Origin: a virus
DNA length: 41,432 bases
Virus record (IMG/VR): IMGVR_UViG_3300010370_000076
Span: 1-41,432 of that record
Strand: one strand, 5' to 3'
Below, piece by piece: positions 26,790-34,664 of the stretch. The notes beneath the pieces are model-generated. The model saw only the letters and a program-made list of their open reading frames with translations. It did no database searches and had not been told where the DNA came from. Numbering within the stretch: the stretch's first letter is position 1; every line of letters starts with the position of its first letter. A program made the translations under genes and the position numbers.

Positions 26790-27608
26790 ATGTCTTCTAA
26801 AATCGCAGCGAGCGATGCTGGTACGCTTGGCGCTTATCTAAAAGATCTTAGGTCTCATCCTCAACTTAAGCACCCAGAAGTAATTTCACTTTTTCAAGCT
26901 TACGAGGCAGGCGGCACTGCAGGCGAAAGAGCTCGAAGAAAGCTTGTTGAAAGCAATCTTCGTCTTGTAATATCGATTGCTAAGAAGCAAAAGGGGCACA
27001 CTATTCCGCTGGAGGATCTCATCCAGGAAGGAAATATGGGGCTTCTTAAAGCGATCGAAAGATTTGATTACAAGAAGGGATTTCGCTTCTCGACGTACGC
27101 GACGTGGTGGATTAAGCAGGCAATTAGTCAACACGTGCTAAAGCACAAGCGAATGATTAGACTCCCTGCTCACGTCGCCGGCATCCAGCGTAAGCTTCTT
27201 CAAGAGACTGAAAAATTCAGAAAGATGACGGGTGAGGAACCTACCCAGGAGGAGCTCCGTACGCTCGTAGATGCATCTGAAACCATCATGAAGGCCACGA
27301 TCGCATCGGGATACAATATCGTTTCTCTCGATCAGACTTGGAGCAACGGAGGTTCACCGAGCGCTGACACCAAGACTATCGGAGAGAGCATAGAAGATTC
27401 TGATAAAAAGAAGGATCCTTTCTATAACGTTTCCTCCAAAGAGCTCATGGAAGTCGTTAGGCACGTCCTTTCAAGCCTCTCGGAGAAAGAGGCTGCAATT
27501 CTCAAGTTAAGGTTCGGTCTCTTTGATGAAGAAGAAGTCACAAGCGAAGACTATCTTCTTACAGAAGAAGAAGCTGAAGATTTGACGAATGGAATCCCAC
27601 TCAAATGA
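26790..27608 (+). CDS. Phage RNA polymerase sigma factor lacking region 4.2 (272 aa)
   Basis: Region 1.2 (residues about 10-45) and region 2 (50-126) are well kept: [35 protein letters not shown], and the -10-reading [12 protein letters not shown] then RMIRLPAHV. Region 3 spans about 126-182. Region 4.1 is present ([19 protein letters not shown], 226-244), but an acidic tail ([19 protein letters not shown]) stands where the region 4.2 helix-turn-helix that reads the -35 box should be. Region 4.2-like sequence is encoded two genes downstream. It likely redirects host RNA polymerase to phage promoters. Confidence 0.9.
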   Translation: MSSKIAASDAGTLGAYLKDLRSHPQLKHPEVISLFQAYEAGGTAGERARRKLVESNLRLVISIAKKQKGHTIPLEDLIQEGNMGLLKAIERFDYKKGFRFSTYATWWIKQAISQHVLKHKRMIRLPAHVAGIQRKLLQETEKFRKMTGEEPTQEELRTLVDASETIMKATIASGYNIVSLDQTWSNGGSPSADTKTIGESIEDSDKKKDPFYNVSSKELMEVVRHVLSSLSEKEAAILKLRFGLFDEEEVTSEDYLLTEEEAEDLTNGIPLK

Positions 27609-27817
27609 CACCTTCACTGCTGAATTACATAGAATTACCGATCTTGGGTCTTTTGTTAATCCAGCAATTTCGAATTCAAAGAAAAATCGATTCTTTGACA
27701 GACATCCTTGAAGATCTCGTTGAATCTCAGCAATCTTCAGCAGGAGCAGAGCAAGACTTAAATAGAAGACTTGCCGAGATACAGACAATGAGATTCTCCA
27801 GCATGGTGCACAAATGA
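27605..27817 (+). CDS. Small membrane/coiled-coil protein inside the sigma operon (70 aa)
   Basis: ATGA-coupled to the sigma gene on one side and to the helix-turn-helix gene on the other. A hydrophobic N-terminal segment ([15 protein letters not shown], residues 7-21) precedes a coiled-coil-like helix ([20 protein letters not shown]). It could anchor something at the membrane or bridge the two sigma pieces; nothing in the sequence decides this. Confidence 0.6.
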   Translation: MTPSLLNYIELPILGLLLIQQFRIQRKIDSLTDILEDLVESQQSSAGAEQDLNRRLAEIQTMRFSSMVHK

Positions 27818-28098
27818 AAAAGAGCAAAGACAACAATTCGGTTTACGCAACTGTCACTTTTGAAGAAGGCGTAAACTATAGAGAGATTGCTGAGATGATG
27901 ACAGAGATTGGTTTTAAGATGAACCACTCCTCTGCTAGAAACTACGTTTTGCGTGTAATGCGAAAGTTTGCAGAAGCGCTATGCGAAAGCTGGGATTTAG
28001 ATTTACCTGATCACAAGCTTGATAAGATTGTAAAATCTCCCGCCTTTCAAGCGGCAATTTGTGAAATTCTTCAAAAGCTAGACGAGAGCGGGGAATAA
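27814..28098 (+). CDS. Sigma region 4.2-like helix-turn-helix protein (94 aa)
   Basis: Residues 19-52 (GVNYREIAEMMTEIGFKMNH, then SSARNYVLRVMRKFAEAL) follow the layout of a sigma-70 region 4.2: a first helix with REIA, a turn, then a recognition helix followed by a basic helix, where the bacterial consensus has EEIG...TRERIRQIEAKALRKLR. It is a free-standing gene coupled (ATGA) two positions after a sigma factor that lacks this part. I infer it is the -35-reading module or co-activator of that sigma. The C-terminal 40 residues are acidic/helical. Other helix-turn-helix roles remain possible. Confidence 0.7.
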   Translation: MKKSKDNNSVYATVTFEEGVNYREIAEMMTEIGFKMNHSSARNYVLRVMRKFAEALCESWDLDLPDHKLDKIVKSPAFQAAICEILQKLDESGE

Positions 28099-28099
28099 A

Positions 28100-28462
28100 A
28101 TGCGACTCCAAAAGAAAAGTCTTTCTAAAATAAATCTAACAGACCTTCTAAGAAAAAAGAGATCGAACCTAGAAATTTTTCTAAAGGAGACGGGTATCTT
28201 CTCGTATGAGCTTCTTGTTTCTAGATGCGCTTCCATCGGTGTTGTACCTCCTTCAGAATCAGAGTTTCTTAAGATCAGAGGAAACAATCCAACTCCTTCT
28301 GTGTCTTCTCCTACGGAAGGAATCGTAGTTCTAGCACCGATCGAAACAGACGAACCAGAACCTTCTGAAGAAGTAGAAAATTCTTCTATCGAAGAAGAAG
28401 AAAATCATGTAATTTCTGACTCTTCTGCAAAGAAGCGCCGAAAAAATCGGCCAAAAGAATAA
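28100..28462 (+). CDS. Unknown protein with basic head and acidic tail (120 aa)
   Basis: The first 35 residues are very basic (MRLQKKSLSKINLTDLLRKK). The middle is helical and the rest Ser/Glu/Pro-rich and probably disordered (EPEPSEEVENSSIEEEENHV), ending in KKRRKNRPKE. One base separates it from the helix-turn-helix gene, so it is the last gene of the sigma operon and could modulate transcription. No family recognised. Confidence 0.55.
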   Translation: MRLQKKSLSKINLTDLLRKKRSNLEIFLKETGIFSYELLVSRCASIGVVPPSESEFLKIRGNNPTPSVSSPTEGIVVLAPIETDEPEPSEEVENSSIEEEENHVISDSSAKKRRKNRPKE

Positions 28463-28463
28463 T

Positions 28464-28482
28464 ACACAATGCTACATTGTGT
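28464..28482. repeat. Perfect hairpin after the sigma operon
   Basis: ACACAATG-CTA-CATTGTGT, 8 base pairs with a three-base loop, directly before a TATAGT box (28483-28488). No T-run follows; an operator for the next gene is as likely as a weak terminator. Confidence 0.45.
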
Positions 28483-28556
28483 TATAGTTAGTAGCTCGAT
28501 TTGAAGTAATTCTTCAAAGAGAATTAACAAGAATCGAACAAGGAGAGATGTAAATA

Positions 28557-29132
28557 ATGACTAATTTGGCTATTGCACTGACGCTAGCATTACAGGCAGC
28601 TTTGCCTGGCATCAGGCAAGATCGGCTAAGAGTTGTGTCAGAAGACATGGTCTCGGTCGTAAATAATGAATTTTCTAGTAAAAATTTGCGAAGCAATATC
28701 GCGCAAGAGGAAGCTTTGCACATGCTTGCAGCAGTTGCTGTAGGAGAGTCTGCTCTGCGGAGAGACATTGAAAATTGCAAAGTCTCTGGTGACGGAGGTA
28801 AATCAGTAGGTCTCGGTCAAGTCATGAGGGGACCTAACTGGAAGGGTTATACCCGTAAGGAAATCTGCAGCAATAGAAAGATTCAATTGAAGCTTGCGCT
28901 TCACGTGATTGACGCATGCTGGATGAGATCTCCTGACACGGAATCTTCTTTTCGATGCTACACAACCGGCAACCCAGAGAAGAATTCTTATGCTGCAAGA
29001 CACGAATATTCGATGTACAGAAAAGTGAAGCAGAAGGTCGGAAAGCACATGTTTAGTCAAAAAATTGACACATGCAATCTCGAGAGCCTCTCTACTTTCT
29101 ATGTGCGTGAAATTAACACGTGCGAACTATAA
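28557..29132 (+). CDS. Lytic-transglycosylase-like protein (191 aa)
   Basis: AVGESALRRDI (Glu64 as the likely catalytic acid) followed by GDGGKSVGLGQVM (residues 78-90) is the ES...G.S.GL.Q signature of SLT-type lysozyme-fold enzymes, with CYTTGNP near residue 138 further on. Such enzymes cut the glycan strand of peptidoglycan; in phages they assist DNA entry or lysis. Hydrophobic residues 3-16 (NLAIALTLALQAAL) look like a signal or anchor, so it may be exported. AAGGAGAGATG lies upstream. Six Cys fit an exported protein. Confidence 0.7.
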   Translation: MTNLAIALTLALQAALPGIRQDRLRVVSEDMVSVVNNEFSSKNLRSNIAQEEALHMLAAVAVGESALRRDIENCKVSGDGGKSVGLGQVMRGPNWKGYTRKEICSNRKIQLKLALHVIDACWMRSPDTESSFRCYTTGNPEKNSYAARHEYSMYRKVKQKVGKHMFSQKIDTCNLESLSTFYVREINTCEL

Positions 29133-29143
29133 AAATCTGCTTG

Positions 29144-29172
29144 TGAAAAGTTAATTTCCGGCTTGTTATGAT
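29144..29172 (+). promoter_or_regulatory. Phage promoter TGAAAA-17-TATGAT
   Basis: TGAAAA (29144-29149), 17 bases, TATGAT (29167-29172). The third -35 base is A, as at 15794. The ATG at 29180 begins 7 bases later (leaderless) and coincides with the start of a signal peptide. Confidence 0.65.
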
Positions 29173-29179
29173 CATGATC

Positions 29180-29371
29180 ATGAAGACAATTTTCTTTATG
29201 ATCATGATTTTTTCTATCAACTCACGTGCAGGTACAGCGACATGCTCTCAAATTCACAATCATGATTCTCGCATGATGTGTTTTGCGACGTCGACAGGTA
29301 ACTCGTCTTACTGCGGCTTCATTAAAGATCACGACACTAGAATCAAGTGCTACGCCGCCTCAGGAAAATAA
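29180..29371 (+). CDS. Secreted small protein with duplicated Cys motif (63 aa)
   Basis: Signal peptide MKTIFFMIMIFSINSRAGTA (an in-frame ATG at 29168 would only add MIMI). The mature part contains two copies of C-x2-I-x2-HD-x-R-x2-C-x-A (CSQIHNHDSRMMCFA and CGFIKDHDTRIKCYA). Each copy has two cysteines, so disulphides in the periplasm are likely. Similar short Cys-repeat proteins occur in other phages and bacteria, function unknown. Confidence 0.65.
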   Translation: MKTIFFMIMIFSINSRAGTATCSQIHNHDSRMMCFATSTGNSSYCGFIKDHDTRIKCYAASGK

Positions 29372-29372
29372 T

Positions 29373-30092
29373 ATGCTCCAAGAGATCGAAAGACAAGATA
29401 CTAAAAAGATCATCTCTAGACTCGTCTTGCAAAAGATTTTGCAGCACGAAGTATGCAAGTTTCTCGACAAGCGGCGCTATGAAGAGCTAGGGCAATCTTT
29501 TCTCTCCAGTGAGCCTGACAGAGAGCAAAGATTCGACTTTAAGCTTCAGAAGAATGTTGCAGACAAGTACTACGCTGCCATTGCTGACTTAACAATCAAG
29601 TGGATCAGCGATGATATTGAAAATCAAGATCCTGACGGAAATGTCTGGAAGACTTGCACGCTAAAGCTCATTACTGGTATGTCTTCGCGCTGGAACTCTA
29701 ACGTTTTTGAACTTGCAGAGAGAGCTGAGTGCATTGGACTTCTTTCTTCTCTCGCTTCTGAATTGTACGAACTCGCAGGACACCCGCTTCAGATTCAGGT
29801 CCTCAACAATGATCAAAGAATCGCCAGAGATCTTAAAAGAAAGTACGATGCCGCCTGCGACGAGATCTCCAGGTTCATCCGGTGGCAGGCTCCCGATCTT
29901 CGCCGAGGATTGCGACTCGGAGGCAAGGCACGCACATTCCAGCGTGAGATCTTTGCGAAGATCAAGGTTGAACCTGGACACTACGAGTTCAGCGTGAACG
30001 ATGGATCCAACAAAAGCCCGAAGTACAAGAAATACTCCGTCACGATCCCGGAAAATCCCGCCTATCTCTGTGCGATCAAGCGCGTCTCGTAG
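29373..30092 (+). CDS. Unknown protein (239 aa)
   Basis: Starts 1 base after the preceding stop, with AGGAAA upstream; the longer upstream frame is ignored. Mostly helical and charged (EIERQDTKKIISRLVLQKIL, then AACDEISRFIRWQAPDLRRG), with a strand-rich basic C-terminus (KVEPGHYEFSVNDGSNKSPK). No recognised domain. The codon pattern becomes more GC-rich towards the end, matching the following ligase gene. Confidence 0.65.
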   Translation: MLQEIERQDTKKIISRLVLQKILQHEVCKFLDKRRYEELGQSFLSSEPDREQRFDFKLQKNVADKYYAAIADLTIKWISDDIENQDPDGNVWKTCTLKLITGMSSRWNSNVFELAERAECIGLLSSLASELYELAGHPLQIQVLNNDQRIARDLKRKYDAACDEISRFIRWQAPDLRRGLRLGGKARTFQREIFAKIKVEPGHYEFSVNDGSNKSPKYKKYSVTIPENPAYLCAIKRVS

Positions 30093-30121
30093 TGCAAAGT
30101 CACACTCAAAGAGAATATACT
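30093..30121 (+). promoter_or_regulatory. Phage promoter TGCAAA-17-TATACT
   Basis: TGCAAA (30093-30098), beginning right after the previous stop, 17 bases, TATACT (30116-30121). The ligase ATG at 30129 begins 7 bases later (leaderless). Confidence 0.85.
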
Positions 30122-30128
30122 GAGAGTC

Positions 30129-31466
30129 ATGGAATCCGTCATCGACATCCTCGAATCCCTGGAATCTGACAACTCCCGCCTTTTCAAGGAAGAGGTACTC
30201 CGAAACAACGCTGGGCGGAAGCTCTTGAAGCAGGTCTTCGTCGCGGTCGGTGATCCTTACACGAACTTCTACGTCAACAAGTTCAAGGCTCCGAAACCGC
30301 TCCTACAGGCTACGACGTCGGACGACGGAGTAGTCATGGCGTTCCTCGATCTACTCTACAACGATCTTGCTACTCGCAAGCTCACGGGCAATGCTGCCAA
30401 ATCTGCCGTGGAATCGTTCTTCGCTGGGCTTGATGCTCGTCAGACGAAGTGGTGCACTCGCATTCTCCTCCGCAACCTTCGAGTCGGCGCCTCCGAATCT
30501 CTCGTGGACAAGACGTGGCCCGGTGCGATCTCCAAGTTCTCTGTTCAGTTGGCGGAATCCCTCGAGGCCCATCACGAGTCCGGCAAGGGCATCGTGATCG
30601 CAGAGCCGATCGATTATCCGGTTCGAGTGGAACCCAAGCTCGACGGTCTCCGTTGCATCGCGATCAAGCGCAACGGCGAGGTCACCATGTTCACCCGCAG
30701 CGGTTCCCCAATCGAGACCCTCCCTACGATCAAGTCGGCGCTCGAGGCAGCACCTTGGGATGATTTCGTCCTCGATGGTGAAGCCATGGGACGAGATTGG
30801 AACGAGTCCGCATCTGTGGTCATGTCTCACAAGACTGCAAAAGACGATTCCGGCATGGTGTACAACGTATTCGATGCGATGGTATTCGATGATTGGCGCG
30901 ATCAGGCGAACGATTCGCCTCTCGATGATCGGATCGCTCTCGCCAAGGAGCTCGTGGCCCAGGTTGCCTCGGAGCATGTGGTTCAGGTTGGTGGCATCAC
31001 CGCGAAGGATCAGGATGCCCTCCTCAAAGCCTACGGCAGTGCCATCGAGAACGGTTTTGAAGGCATCATGGTGAAGAAGCTCGGATCCCCGTACATCTTC
31101 AAGCGATCCGATTCGGTAATGAAGCTGAAACCGGTAACCACATACGAAGGCGTGATTGTAGGCCACTACGAGGGCAACCGTGGTTCCAAGCGAGAAGGCC
31201 TGTGGGGCGGCTTCCTCGTTGTGATGCCTAATGGCGTTGTAACGAAGGTGGGTGGTGGGTACAACGACAAGATCCGCGCAGAGATCTCCATCGATCCCGA
31301 TTCATGGATCGGCAAGATCGTGGAGGTGGAAGGTCAACCCGATCCCCTCACCGCCGATGGCCTCACGGCCGATGGCAAGGTTCGTTTCCCCGTGTTCTGT
31401 CGAGTTCGCGATCCGCGCGATGTGGATCCCAAGGTGATCGCGGCGGGAGAGGCGTACCTCAAGTGA
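30129..31466 (+). CDS. ATP-dependent DNA ligase (445 aa)
   Basis: Motif I EPKLDGLRC carries the adenylated Lys170. DGEAMG (motif III region), EGIMVKK (motif IV) and MKLKP (motif V) follow, then an OB-fold domain ending near VRDPRDVDPK. The N-terminal 150 residues are the helical DNA-binding domain seen in T4 gp30-type ligases. It seals nicks during phage replication and repair. The message is predicted to be leaderless, which shows that a core replication gene uses that mode. The stop overlaps the GTG of the next gene. Confidence 0.95.
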   Translation: MESVIDILESLESDNSRLFKEEVLRNNAGRKLLKQVFVAVGDPYTNFYVNKFKAPKPLLQATTSDDGVVMAFLDLLYNDLATRKLTGNAAKSAVESFFAGLDARQTKWCTRILLRNLRVGASESLVDKTWPGAISKFSVQLAESLEAHHESGKGIVIAEPIDYPVRVEPKLDGLRCIAIKRNGEVTMFTRSGSPIETLPTIKSALEAAPWDDFVLDGEAMGRDWNESASVVMSHKTAKDDSGMVYNVFDAMVFDDWRDQANDSPLDDRIALAKELVAQVASEHVVQVGGITAKDQDALLKAYGSAIENGFEGIMVKKLGSPYIFKRSDSVMKLKPVTTYEGVIVGHYEGNRGSKREGLWGGFLVVMPNGVVTKVGGGYNDKIRAEISIDPDSWIGKIVEVEGQPDPLTADGLTADGKVRFPVFCRVRDPRDVDPKVIAAGEAYLK

Positions 31467-31699
31467 AGAACGAGCAGGACTTCAAGGATTCCGCGCATCT
31501 ACACCGGCTCCTCATGAAGCCCGAAAACGAACCTGCGAGGCGGGCGTACTCGAAGATGTACCGAGCGCTGATGACCTGCACTTCCGCGCTCGATCGAATC
31601 CGAAGGCGGGATGTGTATGGTTCCCTTCAAGTGGAGGTGGACGAGATGCGCCAGATTGCGTATGATGCATTCAGGGAAGCGTTTCCCGAGGAGGAGTGA
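31463..31699 (+). CDS. Unknown small helical protein, GTG start (78 aa)
   Basis: The GTG overlaps the ligase stop (GTGA). The protein is short, charged and helical (EVDEMRQIAYDAFREAFPEE at the end). No family recognised. It sits between ligase and the FGE-like gene in one operon. Confidence 0.6.
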   Translation: MKNEQDFKDSAHLHRLLMKPENEPARRAYSKMYRALMTCTSALDRIRRRDVYGSLQVEVDEMRQIAYDAFREAFPEEE

Positions 31700-31701
31700 G
31701 C

Positions 31702-32511
31702 ATGTTACTTTCCACGATCGCAAAGAGTTCGCTTGGGTTTCTCATCACAGGTGCGTTCCTACTCACCGATCCCGACCCGAACGATTTCGAGTTTCTTCGG
31801 GCGAAGAGTTGCCCCGTAGGAACAGTGCGTGTGAAGGGTATGGCACTTCCTGCAGGATCCGATATGGTGGAGGTCCTCCAGGATTCCACCTGCTATGAGT
31901 GGATCTCCACCCAGTTCCCAGCCAGGTGTGCCAGGTTTAATCGAGAGAAATGGATCAAGGTTACCGACGGCCTTAAATCGAAGCGTCACCAGATGGACTT
32001 CTGCATGGACACGTATGAGTGGCCTAACGAGGTGGGAGCCACACCTGTGGTGTTCATCGATTGGTACTCCGCCAAGAAGACCTGCGAACTCGCCGGGAAG
32101 AGATTGTGTACAGAGGAGGAGTGGACCTTCGCCTGCGAAGGTGAGGAAGGTCTTCCTTACCCTTACGGTTACGATCGTGATGCCACAGCCTGCAACATCG
32201 ATCACAAGTGGATCGCACCTGACGTTGATGCGCTACAGAATCCTTCGAAGCGCGGAGAAGAGCTCCTCAGACTATGGCAAGGAGTTCCCAGCGGAACGAT
32301 GGATAGGTGCGTGAGCCCGTTTGGCGTCCACGACATGACGGGCAATGTTGATGAGTGGACTAGTTCCACAAGGAAGTCTGGGTATCGGTCGATCCTGAAG
32401 GGCGGGTACTGGTCTGTGGTGCGCAACAGGTGCAGACCGTCAACTAGAATTCATAACGAATCTTTTGCCTTCTATCAACAGGGCATGAGATGTTGCACTG
32501 ATGTCAGATAG
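31702..32511 (+). CDS. Formylglycine-generating-enzyme (FGE-sulfatase)-like protein (269 aa)
   Basis: An N-terminal hydrophobic stretch (SSLGFLITGAFLLT) is a likely signal or anchor. The domain then shows the family landmarks: CMDTYEWPN, GKRLCTEEEWTFACEG, MTGNVDEWT, LKGGYW, and FYQQGMRCC. Family members activate sulfatases, or serve as ligand-binding domains (as in phage diversity-generating receptors) when catalytic Cys are missing. Several Cys are present here, but I cannot map the catalytic pair. ATG 31702 is chosen over GTG 31696 because GAGGAG lies at the right distance. Confidence 0.8.
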   Translation: MLLSTIAKSSLGFLITGAFLLTDPDPNDFEFLRAKSCPVGTVRVKGMALPAGSDMVEVLQDSTCYEWISTQFPARCARFNREKWIKVTDGLKSKRHQMDFCMDTYEWPNEVGATPVVFIDWYSAKKTCELAGKRLCTEEEWTFACEGEEGLPYPYGYDRDATACNIDHKWIAPDVDALQNPSKRGEELLRLWQGVPSGTMDRCVSPFGVHDMTGNVDEWTSSTRKSGYRSILKGGYWSVVRNRCRPSTRIHNESFAFYQQGMRCCTDVR

Positions 32512-32548
32512 TTGGAATTTTCCTTTATATTTATAAGATGTGCAGCAG

Positions 32549-32577
32549 TGCAAACTTGGCACAGATTAGGTTAAGGT
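32549..32577 (+). promoter_or_regulatory. Phage promoter TGCAAA-17-TAAGGT
   Basis: TGCAAA (32549-32554), 17 bases, TAAGGT (32572-32577). The ATG at 32584 begins 6 bases after the -10 box (leaderless). Confidence 0.75.
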
Positions 32578-32583
32578 AAGACC

Positions 32584-33960
32584 ATGGCTGAAGAAATCAA
32601 AAACGAAGAATCCGCACAGACTGTCGGCAGTTTCGAATCTTGCGAAACTGACTTCAACCTTGGACGGCACCTGATTAGCTTTCTGCAGGACAATCCTTTC
32701 TTTGCAGAGCTGTCCCGACACATTCAGAAGACTTCGACGAAGTCGCTTCCGACTGCAGCTGTAGCTTTCAACGAGAAGACGGATGAACTGACTCTCCTCT
32801 GGAATCCCGACTTCTTCTCGAAGCTTTCTCAGTGGGAAGTTCGCGGCGTTCTCACGCACGAATATTACCACCTCGTGTTCGGTCATCTCTATGGCCGCCG
32901 CCGTCAGCCTCCACAGCTTTGGAACATTGCTACTGATCTTGCTATCAATAGCGTGATCATGGATGCTGCAAAGCACGGAAACGGAAATCGCTTGCAAGGT
33001 GAACGACCCCTCCCGGAGTTTTGTTTGATTCCGGGTTTTAGGCCCAAGCACCCTGAAGGTCGTGAATACACGAAGGATGAAGAGCAAGCTCAAAAACTTG
33101 CTGCAATCATTGAAAAGCTTCCTCCCATGAAGGCTTCCGAGTGGTACTTCGAGAAGATCAAGGAGGAGTCTGATAAGGACAAGGCTAACGGCGGAGATGG
33201 TTTTGACGGCGAAGGCGATGGAACCGAATATGTGATCGGCACGCTCGACGAGCACGGAACGTGGCAGGAAATTCCTGACGACAAGAAGGAATACGTTCAG
33301 GGCAAGGTAAAGGCAATCGTCGAGAAGGCAGCCAAGCACGCCGACTCTCAGGCCAACGGATGGGGTAACATTCCAATCGATCTTGCAGATCAGATTCGAA
33401 AGTCTGTGACGAGTGTCATCAATTGGCGAAATGTCCTTCGTCAATTCGTCGGTTCAATCACACGCGGCGGGCGGTCCACGTCGATTAAGCGGATCAATCC
33501 GAGGTATCCGTACATTCATCCGGGCATCAAGCGTGGCTACACTGCTAAGCTTCTAATCGCAATCGATCAATCGGGATCAGTATCAAATGAAATGCTCTCT
33601 GACTTCTTTGCTGAGCTTAGCACTCTGACGAAGAAGGTCTCTATTGACATTCTTCCTTTTGATACGGTTGCCTTTGAAAAAGATCTCTACGAGTGGCGTC
33701 GTGGAACTAACCATCCTGCGAAGCGCGTCCGCGGCGGCGGAACCGACTTCAATGCACCGACGAAGTTCGCGAATGATCCGCGTAATCGAGGTCGCTGGGA
33801 CGGTCTTCTCATCATGACCGACGGTGAATGTGATTCACCCGGACCTAGCAGGATCAAGCGCGGATATGTCCTGGGTAAAGGACAAAAATTGTTCTTTAAT
33901 ACGAATGATATTGTCATCAAGATGGACGAAGTAAACACCACGGAAGGCTCGTGGCGTTGA
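32584..33960 (+). CDS. DUF2201-type protein: HExxH-like domain plus VWA-like domain (458 aa)
   Basis: The N-terminal domain has LTHEYYHLVFGH (H92, E93, H96), the putative metallopeptidase motif of DUF2201. A charged linker (about 185-290) leads to a VWA-like domain with IAIDQSGSVSN (D328-x-S-x-S metal site) and a later MTDGE. DUF2201/VWA proteins are usually partners of MoxR AAA+ ATPases. The MoxR gene lies at 8065-9195 and shares the promoter form. Together they may remodel or mature a phage or host complex. This is inferred from the family pairing. Confidence 0.85.
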   Translation: MAEEIKNEESAQTVGSFESCETDFNLGRHLISFLQDNPFFAELSRHIQKTSTKSLPTAAVAFNEKTDELTLLWNPDFFSKLSQWEVRGVLTHEYYHLVFGHLYGRRRQPPQLWNIATDLAINSVIMDAAKHGNGNRLQGERPLPEFCLIPGFRPKHPEGREYTKDEEQAQKLAAIIEKLPPMKASEWYFEKIKEESDKDKANGGDGFDGEGDGTEYVIGTLDEHGTWQEIPDDKKEYVQGKVKAIVEKAAKHADSQANGWGNIPIDLADQIRKSVTSVINWRNVLRQFVGSITRGGRSTSIKRINPRYPYIHPGIKRGYTAKLLIAIDQSGSVSNEMLSDFFAELSTLTKKVSIDILPFDTVAFEKDLYEWRRGTNHPAKRVRGGGTDFNAPTKFANDPRNRGRWDGLLIMTDGECDSPGPSRIKRGYVLGKGQKLFFNTNDIVIKMDEVNTTEGSWR

Positions 33961-34664
33961 TCAATCAGCCTCTCACTCTCGCAACTCCAAGGCCTCCCGT
34001 GGTGATGATTACCTGTCCCACGGGAGGTTCCATTCATACTGACACGGTCAAGTCTCTCTTGATGCTTCAAGCAGACATGCAAAGGAGAGGTCTTCGCCAT
34101 TACTTTAACTTCTCCAAGAGTTCTTTCCTTCCGCACGGCCGCGCACAAGTGTGCGGAGCTTCTCTCGAACGAGGAAAGTACCAACAACCGTACAATACGA
34201 AGGAGATCACTCACATCTTTATGGTAGACAGTGACATCGAGTTCAAACCAGAAGATTTCTGGCGATTATGGAGTCACAATGTCGCTGTAGTTGCAGGAGC
34301 ATACTGCTACTCTACAGAAGCACTTTCTTCGGAAGAAGAAAAGCGGATAGTTGCAGGTACGTGGGACATCGATTTCTTTAAGACTCATTACACTTTCCCG
34401 GCATACACACTGGGTCAAGCCAGAAATCTGGCGAATCCACTTCTCGAAGTCGACTGGCTTGGTCTTGGATTTGCTCTGGTTAGGACAGAAGTATTCTCGA
34501 AAATTGAGTACCCGTGGTTCAATTCAGAATTAATCGTAATTGACGATCTGCGCGATACAACGTCGGAGGACGTTGGATGGTGCCGAAAAGTGAAGGCAGC
34601 AGGATACAAGATTATGCTTGATCCTGCTGTCAAGGTGGGACATCAGAAGACTGTAACGATTTAA
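33951..34664 (+). CDS. GT-A-type glycosyltransferase-like protein (237 aa)
   Basis: MVDSDIEF at residues 91-98 gives the D-x-D metal/nucleotide-sugar site (D93, D95) of GT-A enzymes. SEDVGWCRKVKAAGYKIMLD near the end fits the acceptor-side ED motif. Phage enzymes of this kind modify DNA bases, virion proteins or host surface sugars. The start is GTG 33951 or TTG 33957, both overlapping the preceding gene's end, so it is coupled to the VWA protein. Its stop overlaps the tail-fibre stop on the other strand. Confidence 0.75.
   Translation: MALINQPLTLATPRPPVVMITCPTGGSIHTDTVKSLLMLQADMQRRGLRHYFNFSKSSFLPHGRAQVCGASLERGKYQQPYNTKEITHIFMVDSDIEFKPEDFWRLWSHNVAVVAGAYCYSTEALSSEEEKRIVAGTWDIDFFKTHYTFPAYTLGQARNLANPLLEVDWLGLGFALVRTEVFSKIEYPWFNSELIVIDDLRDTTSEDVGWCRKVKAAGYKIMLDPAVKVGHQKTVTI

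Noticed and set aside
30351-31166. A 271-codon minus-strand frame across the DNA ligase gene
   Set aside because: It is antisense to a clear ligase with all motifs; His/Arg-rich composition is that of a shadow frame.
32566-33444. A 292-codon minus-strand frame across the DUF2201/VWA gene
   Set aside because: Antisense shadow of a recognised protein; no promoter or ribosome-binding site on that strand.
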